Origin: Gammaproteobacteria bacterium | GTDB lineage: Bacteria > Pseudomonadota > Gammaproteobacteria > Chromatiales > Chromatiaceae | Direction: 5' to 3' | Length of the DNA: 33,498 bases | Assembly (NCBI GenBank): GCA_011389885.1 | Contig: JAABTK010000054.1 | Location: forward strand, 1 to 33,498 | Shown: one piece after another, positions 24,594 through 32,342 of the stretch | How positions within the stretch are numbered: position 1 is the first letter of the stretch | Layout: each line of letters starts with the position of its first letter | Translations under genes and position numbers: made by a program | Notes under the pieces: model-generated | Database searches by the model: none | Seen by the model: only the letters and a program-made list of their open reading frames with translations | What the model was told of the DNA's origin: nothing

Positions 24594-25813
24594 GTTCACA
24601 GGCGTTGTTTTCAGGCATGGATAAAATCTCGCTAAGCGGTCTCCTAGACTGGTGGCGCGAGGGCCTGTACGCCTGTCTGCCGCCGCGCCTGCGGCGGCGG
24701 CTCGATCCGCTGGCCACGCCGTTGGTGCTGGAAATCGAAGGGCGTGAGGCGCGCTTCTTTCAGCAACTGGAAGACGGCCGCAGGGAGCTGGGGCATTTCT
24801 CGGTGGACGAGCTGCAAGCGGACCCGCGCCTGCTCGCTGCGGTGCGTCAGGGCGGGAAATCCCTGGTGCTGCGGATTCCGCGCAATTGGCTGCTGCTGAA
24901 AAAGGTGCATTTCCCGCTCGCGGTGCGCGAAAACCTGCCCCGGGTGATCGGCTTCGAAATGGACCGCCTGACCCCCTTCACCATCGACCAGGTGCTGTAC
25001 GACTACCGCACCGAGGCGGTGAAGCAGGCCACCGGCGAACTCGCGGTGGAGTTGGCGGTGTTGCCGCGAAAACGCCTGCATGAGTGGCTTCAGGCCCTCG
25101 CGGGTGCGGGCCTGCGGCCGGCCATCATCGACGCCGCCGGTCTGTGGCGCAAGGCCAACCTGCTATCGCCCGCAGAGCGCCCGCGGGCCAGCCGCGCCCA
25201 GTCGGCGTTGAACATCGGCCTGGCGGCGGCGGTTACGCTGCTGATCCTAGCGGCGTTGCTGATCCCGCTGTGGCAGAAACGCACGATTGCAGTGGATTTG
25301 AACGACCGCATGCACCGGGTCAAGCAACAGGCGCAGGTGGTGCTGGCGATTCGGGAAAAACTGGACCGCAATAGCGAGTTGCTGGCCGCGGTGCCGGAAA
25401 AGCGCGCCGAGCGCCAGCCGGTGGTGGAGGTGCTGCGCGAGGTCACCGAGCTGTTCCCTGACCACACCTGGGTGCAGCAACTGGAGTTGCGGGAGAATCG
25501 GCTGGAGATTCGCGGCATGTCCAATCAGGCCACGGCGTTGATTCGTCTATTAGAAGATTCGCCGGTGTTCAAACAGGTCGGCTTTCGCTCGCCGGTGTTG
25601 CAAAGCGGCAACCAGGAGCGGTTCCACCTGGCGGCCCAAATCGGTGCGGCGCGTGTGGAAGAGACCGCGGAAGAGACGCCGGGCGAGACCATGGCCCCGA
25701 TTACCGCCTCGCCCCGGCCCGCCCAGGATAGCGCCCCGCCGCCGGCCGCCGGCCGGCCCCAGGCCTCGGTCCAGGCCGAGGCCGCGCGGCGCCAGATTCG
25801 GTCCGGGGCGTGA
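24590..25813 (+). CDS. gspL: Type II secretion protein GspL (PilN-like)
   Basis: A 407-residue bitopic inner-membrane protein that couples GspE to the pseudopilus. The N-terminal cytoplasmic actin-like half (about 40-200) includes the PLVLEIEGREARFF segment. One membrane helix lies near 207-228 (AAAVTLLILAALLIPLW), then a periplasmic coiled coil and a ferredoxin-like PilN domain (EVLREVTELFPDHTWVQQLEL). The Pro/Ala-rich tail after about 350 looks disordered. The TTG start overlaps the gspK stop (TTGA) and has AGGA eight bases ahead; an ATG at 24617 is the alternative. XpsL is the closest organisational counterpart. Confidence 0.88.
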   Translation: MSSQALFSGMDKISLSGLLDWWREGLYACLPPRLRRRLDPLATPLVLEIEGREARFFQQLEDGRRELGHFSVDELQADPRLLAAVRQGGKSLVLRIPRNWLLLKKVHFPLAVRENLPRVIGFEMDRLTPFTIDQVLYDYRTEAVKQATGELAVELAVLPRKRLHEWLQALAGAGLRPAIIDAAGLWRKANLLSPAERPRASRAQSALNIGLAAAVTLLILAALLIPLWQKRTIAVDLNDRMHRVKQQAQVVLAIREKLDRNSELLAAVPEKRAERQPVVEVLREVTELFPDHTWVQQLELRENRLEIRGMSNQATALIRLLEDSPVFKQVGFRSPVLQSGNQERFHLAAQIGAARVEETAEETPGETMAPITASPRPAQDSAPPPAAGRPQASVQAEAARRQIRSGA

Positions 25814-26400
25814 CCATGCCGAGCGACGGCTTGAAAATCAAACCCTGTCACGCGGCCGGCGGCTTGCTAGCCCTAGTCGTGCTGTTAGTCGCGCTGGCGG
25901 TATTGGTCCCTTGGTGGTCCAAGATGCGTTTCTACGACGCGGAAATCGCCGCCAAGAGCACCCAATTGGAGCGCTTTCAGGCCATGGTGGCGCGAAGGCC
26001 GGTGTTAGAGGCGGAGCTTAACGCGGCCAAACGCCAGCTCCAGCGCAGCAACTTCTATATCACCGCGGATACCCCGGCGCTGGCGGCGGCGGAATTGCAG
26101 AAAAAGGTCAAACAGATCATCGAAAGCCGCGGCGGGCACTTGGTCAGCACCCAAAACGTAGACGCCTTCGCCGACGAAGGCCCCCTGCAACTGGCGATTC
26201 GGGTGCGCATGACCGGCGACACCCCGGCCCTCACCAAGGTGCTGTATGAATTGGAAAACACCCGGCCGCTGCTGTTTCTGGACAACCTCACCCTGCGCAC
26301 CCAGCGCCGGGTCAGCGGGCGCGGTCGTAACCGCACCTACGAAATGGTCTTGGACGCCACCTTCGACCTCATCGCCTTTCTGCGGGAGCAACCCGAATGA
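25810..26400 (+). CDS. gspM: Type II secretion protein GspM (PilO-like)
   Basis: A 196-residue bitopic inner-membrane partner of GspL. A short cytoplasmic N-terminus is followed by a membrane helix at about 16-38 (GGLLALVVLLVALAVLVPWW), a coiled coil (AEIAAKSTQLERFQAMVARRP) and a ferredoxin-like periplasmic domain. The GTG at 25810 overlaps the gspL stop (GTGA); the ATG two codons later (25816) is equally possible. The stop overlaps the next gene (ATGA). The assignment rests on size, topology and place between gspL and the GspC-like gene. Confidence 0.85.
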   Translation: MTMPSDGLKIKPCHAAGGLLALVVLLVALAVLVPWWSKMRFYDAEIAAKSTQLERFQAMVARRPVLEAELNAAKRQLQRSNFYITADTPALAAAELQKKVKQIIESRGGHLVSTQNVDAFADEGPLQLAIRVRMTGDTPALTKVLYELENTRPLLFLDNLTLRTQRRVSGRGRNRTYEMVLDATFDLIAFLREQPE

Positions 26401-27038
26401 GGGCCGTCGCTATACTGGCAGCGCTGTTTTTCGGATTGCTGATCGCCGGCGAAATCTGGCTTTGGGCGCAGCAGCCGCCGCGGATCGACCCGCCGCCGCC
26501 ACAGGCGAATGCCGCCGGCGCGGCGCAGGACGGCCTGTTGCACGATCTCGAAGCCGGTATCGACTTGGCGCCGCTAGAGACCTTTGACGTGGTCGATGAA
26601 CGGCCGCTGTTCATCGAAGGCCGCCGGCCGCCGCCGGATGAACCGGCCCAGCCGCAGCGAGCGCCGCCCCCGCCGCCGCCCCCGCCGCCCAAGCGGCCGC
26701 CGCCGCGGCTGAGCTTGAGCGGGATTATGATTATCGAAAACGAGCGCCTGGCCCTGTTACGCAATCCGCCCAAGGAAGGCCCGTCCAAATTACGCAAGGG
26801 CGACGAGTTCCAGGGCTGGGTGGTGGACGAAATTCAGGCGGATCGGTTGTTTTTGCGCCAGGGCGGCGAACGCGAAGAGGTCAAACTGTGGGCATTCAAG
26901 AGCGTGCCGCTGCCCGCGGCCCCGGTGCAAGGCAAGCCCCCGGCCCAACCCAGACAGGCCCCGCAGCCGGATCAGGCGGCGCGGCAGCGGGCGCAGGCGC
27001 GCACCCGCCCGCGGCCCAATGTGCCAGTGAGCCGCTGA
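26397..27038 (+). CDS. XpsN/GspC-like type II secretion protein
   Basis: A 213-residue bitopic inner-membrane protein in the position of xpsN, the functional GspC counterpart that links the inner-membrane platform to the secretin. The membrane helix is at about 4-24. A Pro-rich spacer, including a run of nine prolines near residue 90, crosses the periplasm. A small beta-domain follows (RLSLSGIMIIENERLALLRN, KGDEFQGWVVDEI, DRLFLRQGGEREEVKL) resembling the homology region of GspC/PilP. The tail is Pro/Gln/Arg-rich and probably disordered. No PDZ domain is present, unlike classical GspC. No separate gspC occurs in the window. Confidence 0.78.
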   Translation: MRAVAILAALFFGLLIAGEIWLWAQQPPRIDPPPPQANAAGAAQDGLLHDLEAGIDLAPLETFDVVDERPLFIEGRRPPPDEPAQPQRAPPPPPPPPPKRPPPRLSLSGIMIIENERLALLRNPPKEGPSKLRKGDEFQGWVVDEIQADRLFLRQGGEREEVKLWAFKSVPLPAAPVQGKPPAQPRQAPQPDQAARQRAQARTRPRPNVPVSR

Positions 27039-27106
27039 CCCCGCTATGCCGCAGATGAACGCCCCATTCGCCCAGTGCAGCCCATGACAAGCAAGGTAAC
27101 GAAAGT

Positions 27107-29254
27107 ATGGAATCGGCCCCAACCATGAAAAGACTGCTGGTCCTCGCCGCCGCCGCGGCCTTGAGCGCCTGCGCCGGTCTCCAGCAACCGCCCCCGGATG
27201 CCCGCCCGGCCCCCTGGGAGGCGAGCGAGGCCGAGCTGCCGGGGCCGGCCGGAGAAGACTATGGCCCGCGCGTCGGCGCCCCGGAGACACAGGCGGAGAC
27301 CGCCGGCGACGCCGCGGATGCCAGCAAAATCTACCGCGGAACCGGCCGCTTCGTAAAGGCGGTGGACGCCCCCGAGGAAGCCGAACCCCAGACCGGCGGC
27401 ATCACCCTCAACTTCGAGAACACCGACCTGCGCGAGGTGGTCAAAATCATCCTCGGCGACACCCTGGACAAAAACTACATCCTCGACCCCGGGGTGCGCG
27501 GCGGCGTCACCATGCAGACCGCCCGCCCGCTTGCGCGCGACATGCTGCTGCCGCTGCTCGAAACCCTGTTGCGCATGAACGGGGCCGCCATGTTCGAAGA
27601 CGCAGGCACCTACCATGTGGCCCCGGTGGCCAAGGCCACCAAAGGCAACATGACGCCGCAACTGGCGGACGCCGGCGCGCCGCTGCCGCGCGGCTACAGC
27701 CTGCAAGTCTTCCCGCTGCGCTACATCGGCGTGGGAGAGATGCAGACCATCCTCCAGCCGCTGGCCAACGACGGCAGCATCGTCCGCGCCGACCCCAAAC
27801 GCAACCTGTTACTGGTGGCCGGCACCCCGCGCGAACTGCGCTACATTCGGCAAACCATCGAAACCTTCGACGTAGACTGGATCGAAGGCCTCTCGGTAGG
27901 CTTCTTCCAGCTTCAGTTCTCCGACATGGACGACGTGATGCAAGACCTGCAAGCCATCCTCAGCGGCGAGGGCGAAAACCTGCTCGGCGGCATGCTCAAG
28001 GTGCTCCCCATCGAGAGCGCCAACAGCCTGCTGGTGGTCAGCCAGACCCCCGAATACCTGGACAAGGCCGCCGAGTGGATTCGGCGCCTGGACATGCTCG
28101 GCGGCGCCGCCGGCGACCAAGAGCGCATGTTCGTGTATCGGGTGCGCAACGGCGACGCGGTGAAAATCGCCGACCTGCTGGGCCAGTTGTTCGACGATCA
28201 GGACAAAAAATCCAAAGACCGCTCCGAAGCCTCGGTGGCCCCCGGGCTCACCGCCAAGGAGATCTCCAGCTCGCCCGACGCCCAAGACGGCGGCGCCCGC
28301 CCCAAGGCCGACGAGCCCAAGTCGCAACCCCGCAAGCCGGCGGTGGGCGAGGGTTTCGCGGTGGCCGACACCGAAGTGCGCATCGTCGCCGACGAGGACA
28401 ACAACACCCTGCTGGTGATGGCCACCCCGCGCGACTACCAAAACATCCTCGGCGTGCTAGAGCAGCTCGACATCGTGCCCCTGCAAGTGCATATCGAGGC
28501 CACCATCGTCGAAGTCCAGCTCACCGACGAGCTGCAATACGGCCTGAACTGGTTCTTCACCACCCAGCACGGCTCGCGCGAGGCGCAGTGGAGCTGGTCC
28601 GACGCAGGCTCTCTGTCCAAGGTCTTCCCCGGCTTCAACTGGGCCCTGGTGGATACCGCCGATCAGGTGCGCGGCATCCTCACCGCCTTCGCCGGCGACA
28701 GCAACGTCAACGTGCTCTCGGCCCCCTCGGTGATGGTGCTCGACAACCACACCGCCACGATCCAGGTCGGCGACCAAGTGCCCATCGCCACCCAGCAGCA
28801 ACAGAACACCGACATCAACTCCGCCATCCTGAACTCGATTCAGTACAAAGACACCGGCGTGATGCTGTCCGTGAAGCCGCGCGTCAACCCCGGCGGCCTG
28901 GTGACCATGGAGATCGAGCAGGAGGTCAGTTCGGTGGCGCAAACCGAGACCTCCGGGCTCGACTCCCCCACCATCCGCACCCGCAACATCTCCAGCACCG
29001 TGGCCGTCGAATCCGGCCAGGCCGTGGTGCTGGGCGGCCTGATACGGGACGAGACCTCGAAGTCCAAGGGCGGCGTGCCGGGCCTCTACAACATGCCGGT
29101 GGTGGGCGCCCTGTTCGGCCAGGACACCACCAGCACCACCCGCACCGAACTGGTAGTGGTCCTCACCCCCCGGGTGATCTCCAACGCCCTGGACGCCAAG
29201 CGCATCACCGAAGACTTTCGGTCCAAGCTGCGCGGGCTGAGCGGGCAATTCTGA
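27107..29254 (+). CDS. gspD: Type II secretion outer-membrane secretin GspD
   Basis: A 715-residue secretin that forms the outer-membrane channel. It carries a lipoprotein-type signal ending LSAC, so it is probably lipidated and may reach the outer membrane without a separate pilotin. Periplasmic domains N0-N3 follow: ITLNFENTDLREVVKIILGDTL (N0), then KH-like repeats with LLVVSQTPEYLDKA and LLVMATPRDYQNI. The long linker after about residue 365 is Lys/Ser/Pro-rich. The secretin core has VPIATQQQ and VPGLYNMPVVGALFG. AAGG lies ten bases before this ATG; the ATG at 27125 (MKRLLVLAAAAAL) gives a cleaner signal peptide and is an equally good start. Confidence 0.95.
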   Translation: MESAPTMKRLLVLAAAAALSACAGLQQPPPDARPAPWEASEAELPGPAGEDYGPRVGAPETQAETAGDAADASKIYRGTGRFVKAVDAPEEAEPQTGGITLNFENTDLREVVKIILGDTLDKNYILDPGVRGGVTMQTARPLARDMLLPLLETLLRMNGAAMFEDAGTYHVAPVAKATKGNMTPQLADAGAPLPRGYSLQVFPLRYIGVGEMQTILQPLANDGSIVRADPKRNLLLVAGTPRELRYIRQTIETFDVDWIEGLSVGFFQLQFSDMDDVMQDLQAILSGEGENLLGGMLKVLPIESANSLLVVSQTPEYLDKAAEWIRRLDMLGGAAGDQERMFVYRVRNGDAVKIADLLGQLFDDQDKKSKDRSEASVAPGLTAKEISSSPDAQDGGARPKADEPKSQPRKPAVGEGFAVADTEVRIVADEDNNTLLVMATPRDYQNILGVLEQLDIVPLQVHIEATIVEVQLTDELQYGLNWFFTTQHGSREAQWSWSDAGSLSKVFPGFNWALVDTADQVRGILTAFAGDSNVNVLSAPSVMVLDNHTATIQVGDQVPIATQQQQNTDINSAILNSIQYKDTGVMLSVKPRVNPGGLVTMEIEQEVSSVAQTETSGLDSPTIRTRNISSTVAVESGQAVVLGGLIRDETSKSKGGVPGLYNMPVVGALFGQDTTSTTRTELVVVLTPRVISNALDAKRITEDFRSKLRGLSGQF

Positions 29255-29542
29255 ACCCGATCAAGCCGTGGGTATACAGAACCTGCCCGCTCAGCTCCTC
29301 CTCTGGGAGAAGAGAGGTCTCGCGAATCCGTTCGCTTCTCCTCCGACGAGGAAGGGCGGGGGGCTTCGTCGGGAAGGCGCATAACGCTACGGACTCGCTG
29401 CAGGCCTTCTTCCCGTTCCTGCCGCTGCGTTGGAGGAGATCCTTTCCACCGTGGGAAGTGGGGGTAGACCCAGGTCGCAGTTGTCAAACGGATGGACTCG
29501 CCATGCGCTTGAAGTTTCATAACCAAATAACGTGGAAAAACA
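29255..29542. other. Intergenic region after gspD
   Basis: No gene is supported here. A 9-bp inverted repeat (29343-29351 with 29364-29372) and a CTCCTCCTCT[17 protein letters not shown] phrase near 29299-29320 resemble REP-like palindromes; none is followed by a T-run. The base composition begins to fall in GC after this point, so the gap may mark the joint between the secretion operon and a younger insertion. Confidence 0.4.
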
Positions 29543-30088
29543 ATGATCAAGAATCTGAGCTTGAAGTTACTTGTTATTTCGGGTATCCTCACCCTGTCTG
29601 GGTGCGGCGACAGTGACCAGACGCCCGAACCGCAAAAGATGCCTGATAATGCCGCGAAGACTTCACAACAAGCTGAAAGTTTGCCCCAAACCCCTGAAGA
29701 GCGGGTTAAGACCCGCAGCGGGGCGCGATGGGAAGCGATTATGGATCGCGATCTCGGTCAGGCCTACGGTTTCCTAAGTCCGGGCATGCGTACGCTGGTC
29801 TCCAAGAAAAAATATGGGCAGTCGGTTTTCGCATCGACCATCCAGCGCACGCATGTGGAGGTGCTTTCGGTAACGTGCGAAGAAAGTGTCTGCGACGCTA
29901 AAATTGCGATACACTTCGTCTACACGGGGGGGGTCAGTGCCTTTGCCGGCCAGCAAGGCACCTCGGTGGTGAAAGAGAAATGGGTCAATTCCAACGCTGA
30001 GTGGTGGTTTATGCCATCGCTTGACTCGGGCGGGGTGGGTAGTGGCAAGAATACAACCGCAGCCAGGCCCGGTTCGGAGCCAGGGTGA
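29543..30088 (+). CDS. Lipoprotein of unknown function
   Basis: A 181-residue predicted lipoprotein. The basic start MIKN, a hydrophobic core and the lipobox LSGC (Cys at about 21) direct lipidation; Gly-Asp follow the cysteine. After a disordered Gln/Pro/Glu-rich linker (about 25-50) comes a compact domain opening RWEAIMDRDLGQAYGFLSPGMR, a pattern I associate with NTF2-like small domains near exported proteins. Two cysteines in CEESVC could form a disulfide. The tail (about 165-181) is low-complexity. It stands alone after gspD and before a promoter-bearing gap, so operon membership is uncertain. Function is not known. Confidence 0.75.
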   Translation: MIKNLSLKLLVISGILTLSGCGDSDQTPEPQKMPDNAAKTSQQAESLPQTPEERVKTRSGARWEAIMDRDLGQAYGFLSPGMRTLVSKKKYGQSVFASTIQRTHVEVLSVTCEESVCDAKIAIHFVYTGGVSAFAGQQGTSVVKEKWVNSNAEWWFMPSLDSGGVGSGKNTTAARPGSEPG

Positions 30089-30552
30089 GCGGGCGCGCAG
30101 GGAATTTGGCCAGATGCGCAGTCACGCCCAGGCGTGAACCTTCGCACGCGTGCAGCTTGTACAACGTCGTGGCCATGCTATAATCGTGTATCAACGTTGC
30201 GCGCCCGCTGTAAGCGCAGCCTGACGGTGCGTTTCGTGCTCAGCTGCCGCTGTTTCGCGGAACCAAAAGGCGCATGCGGCGTTCAGTCTGCCTGAGCCTG
30301 CACCCCGGCGCAGAAAAGCGTTGCCAAGTGCCGCCGATGTTGACATTGCGTGTGGTAAAAACGCTTCATCGTTGCGGCTTTGGCGGATAAGCCAAATCCA
30401 ATCGTCAAAATAGCTTGAACCTGAGGTGGAGGTGTGATAAAACTGTCTACTAGCTGAACGCAAGCTCTTCGAGTGGGCCATTCGTCTACCACGGTGCCCC
30501 TTGGGTTTCTCAAACAACTTACGACTGTCCAATGTCCGGTAAGGAGTCTTAG
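30089..30552. other. Long leader / intergenic region with promoter
   Basis: I see no protein-coding gene. It contains an extended -10 promoter at 30157-30184 and a short inverted repeat TTTGGC-ggataa-GCCAAA at 30379-30396. If that promoter is used, the following gene has an untranslated leader of about 360 nt, long enough for a structured regulatory RNA. TTGACA at 30340 has no -10 at the right distance. Confidence 0.45.
30157..30184 (+). promoter_or_regulatory. Extended -10 promoter upstream of exported-protein gene
   Basis: TGC-TATAAT (30176-30184) is a perfect -10 with the TGn extension; TTGTAC (30157-30162) lies 16 nt upstream as a poor -35. Transcription would begin near 30191. Confidence 0.55.
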
Positions 30553-32256
30553 ATGATGAAGAAGAAAGTTTTGTCCGCGGCAGTGCTGCTCGCGACCACC
30601 GCTGGCTCAGCCCAGGCGATTAATCTCTCGCAGACCGGGATGGGCGAGGCCTTCGTTTCGCCTTTTTATACAGTGCGTGGTGGTAACACCACCTTGCTCA
30701 GTATCACCAACACCACTGATGAGTACAAAGCGTTAAAAATCCGCTTCCGCGAGGCCCGTAACTCCCGCGAAGTGCTGGATTTCAACATCTACTTGTCGCC
30801 GCACGATGTTTGGACCGCGGCGGTGCGTGATAACGGCGACGGCGGTGCGGAAATCGTATCCAACGATGAAAGCTGCGTCGCTCCCCGCCAGCTTCCGAGG
30901 ATCAACGCTCCCATTGGCTCGGGCGAATTGTTCCGTACCGCCGGGTTCGATGGCACCTTATCTAATTGGCCTTATGACGGGGGCGGGAAAGGTTCTGAGC
31001 GCACCCGAGAAGGCTATTTCGAACTCTTCGAGATGGCTTCGCTGCCAAATAGAAGTGACGCCTGGGATTACGGCAAGGGTGAAGCCGCGGCTACTCAAGA
31101 CGGCATAAATGATGCGTTGCACGACGACAACGGTAAGCCAAACAGCTGTCCGGGCATTCATCGCGCGTGGGCTGATGACCGATTCAATCGTGACGACGAC
31201 CAACAACCGACCGGCGGCATCTTCGTGAATTCTATGGTCATTCACCCGGCCTCCGGTATCGCTATTGATGTCCCGGTGACGGCTTTCGAAGCTTACGCCG
31301 ACATTCCTGTACATGCAGCCCCTGGCAGCATTGACCCCAGCTTTGCCGACACTCAACCGGAACAAAGCGTTGTGCATCTCAATACCCACTGGGATCAGCA
31401 GGCTGTAACATATTGGGATCTCTGGACTCAGCCGGAAGATGCTGTGACCGCCCTGTTGCAAACGTGGCAGATCTCGAATGAATTCACCCTGAATCCGCTT
31501 ACCAACGGTCAAACAACCTGGGTTGTCACGCTTCCGGTGAAACATCACTACACCGATGATCTCCGAGGATTGGCTACTGCTCAGTTATTCAATGACCATA
31601 CATATCTGAAACCGCCATTTAGTCAGGAGTTCCAGTATTACCGTGGCCAATCCTGTGAGAGCTACACGCTTCTACAGTACAACCGCGAAGAGTTCACCAA
31701 AAACACCGCAGATTTCTCGCCTTCAGGGTCCGAAAAGGGGAGTCTCTGTTACGAAACCAACGTGGTTAACTTCGCTAACCGACTGTTGTCCGATGGCGAA
31801 ATCGAGTCTAACTTGTTTGGCAGCGACGAACTGCCGGTGCAAGTTGGCGGTCAAAGCATAGGCGCGCATTCAACCGTTGCCTTAACAGATGCGCGATTCA
31901 AGTCCGGATGGGTCGGGTTCCAATTCACCGAGGCGCATCAGCACCTGCTTAACGACTCAGGCACCCGGGCTTACATTGGGCTCCCTGCCATTGGGTTTCG
32001 CGCCAGCAATGTCGCCAACGGCAGCTTGGTAGTGGATGGAGAGCAGATGCTGGCGAACTATGCCTTTAGCTCAGAGCACGTTTATAATAAAAACGTGCTT
32101 AACCCCGATGATGCAGAGAGGCTCGATGGTCGGCGCGACGACCACGAAGAGGTCAAAAACGCGAAGAACCAAGGCCCCGTGCTTCCCAACGGCTTTTGCC
32201 AATACGGAGCAGCCACGGCAGCCGAAGGGTCAACAGACTGTTCCTCGAGCCTTTAA
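30553..32256 (+). CDS. Large exported protein of unknown function
   Basis: A 567-residue protein with a clear signal peptide (MMKKK, hydrophobic core, cleavage after AQA near 22). I cannot name the function. The mature start (LSQTGMGEAFVSPFYTVRGGNTTLLSITNTTDEYKAL, in segments) reads like a beta-sandwich of a surface protein: a G-x-GEAFV-P-YT opening and LLSITNTT turn, then KIRFREARNSREVLDFNIYLS. Cysteines sit in DESCV, PNSCPG, QSCESY, SLCYET, GFCQY and TDCSS, enough for three disulfides. No membrane anchor, LPXTG-like or GlyGly-CTERM-like tail is seen. AAGGAG lies eight bases before the ATG. A T2SS substrate role is inferred only from location. Confidence 0.8.
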   Translation: MMKKKVLSAAVLLATTAGSAQAINLSQTGMGEAFVSPFYTVRGGNTTLLSITNTTDEYKALKIRFREARNSREVLDFNIYLSPHDVWTAAVRDNGDGGAEIVSNDESCVAPRQLPRINAPIGSGELFRTAGFDGTLSNWPYDGGGKGSERTREGYFELFEMASLPNRSDAWDYGKGEAAATQDGINDALHDDNGKPNSCPGIHRAWADDRFNRDDDQQPTGGIFVNSMVIHPASGIAIDVPVTAFEAYADIPVHAAPGSIDPSFADTQPEQSVVHLNTHWDQQAVTYWDLWTQPEDAVTALLQTWQISNEFTLNPLTNGQTTWVVTLPVKHHYTDDLRGLATAQLFNDHTYLKPPFSQEFQYYRGQSCESYTLLQYNREEFTKNTADFSPSGSEKGSLCYETNVVNFANRLLSDGEIESNLFGSDELPVQVGGQSIGAHSTVALTDARFKSGWVGFQFTEAHQHLLNDSGTRAYIGLPAIGFRASNVANGSLVVDGEQMLANYAFSSEHVYNKNVLNPDDAERLDGRRDDHEEVKNAKNQGPVLPNGFCQYGAATAAEGSTDCSSSL

Positions 32257-32265
32257 GACACCCTA

Positions 32266-32282
32266 GGGGCTTTTTTGGCCCC
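32266..32282 (+). terminator. Hairpin after the 567-residue gene
   Basis: GGGGC and GCCCC (5 bp) enclose TTTTTTG. The T-run is in the loop rather than after the stem, so termination here would be weak. The 3' arm is shared with the longer alternative pairing described for the following element. Confidence 0.3.
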
Positions 32283-32339
32283 GCTTAGCGTGTTTGTTAA
32301 ACCAAAGCGGGGCCATCGCCCCGCTTTCATGTAGGGGGC
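32277..32339 (+). promoter_or_regulatory. Overlapping alternative stems before a ribosome binding site
   Basis: Three mutually exclusive pairings can be read. Segment A, GGCCCCGCTT (32277-32286), is perfectly complementary to segment B, AAGCGGGGCC (32305-32314). Segment B, as AAAGCGGGGC (32304-32313), is also perfectly complementary to segment C, GCCCCGCTTT (32318-32327), with a 4-nt loop. The GCCCC of C can also pair with GGGGC in the ribosome binding site (32335-32339) four bases before the next ATG. B-C pairing leaves the site open; A-B pairing frees C to cover it. B-C alone could also be a terminator, though no T-run follows. Confidence 0.5.
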
Positions 32340-32342
32340 AGC

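Noticed and set aside
28075-29616. Alternate frame of about 513 codons within and beyond gspD
   Set aside because: Arg/His/Pro-rich shadow of gspD; the gspD frame carries the secretin motifs.
30340-30368. Perfect TTGACA at 30340-30345 as a promoter of the 567-residue gene
   Set aside because: The hexamer 17 nt downstream is GCTTCA and no TATAAT-like sequence sits at 15-19 nt. The extended -10 at 30176 is far better.
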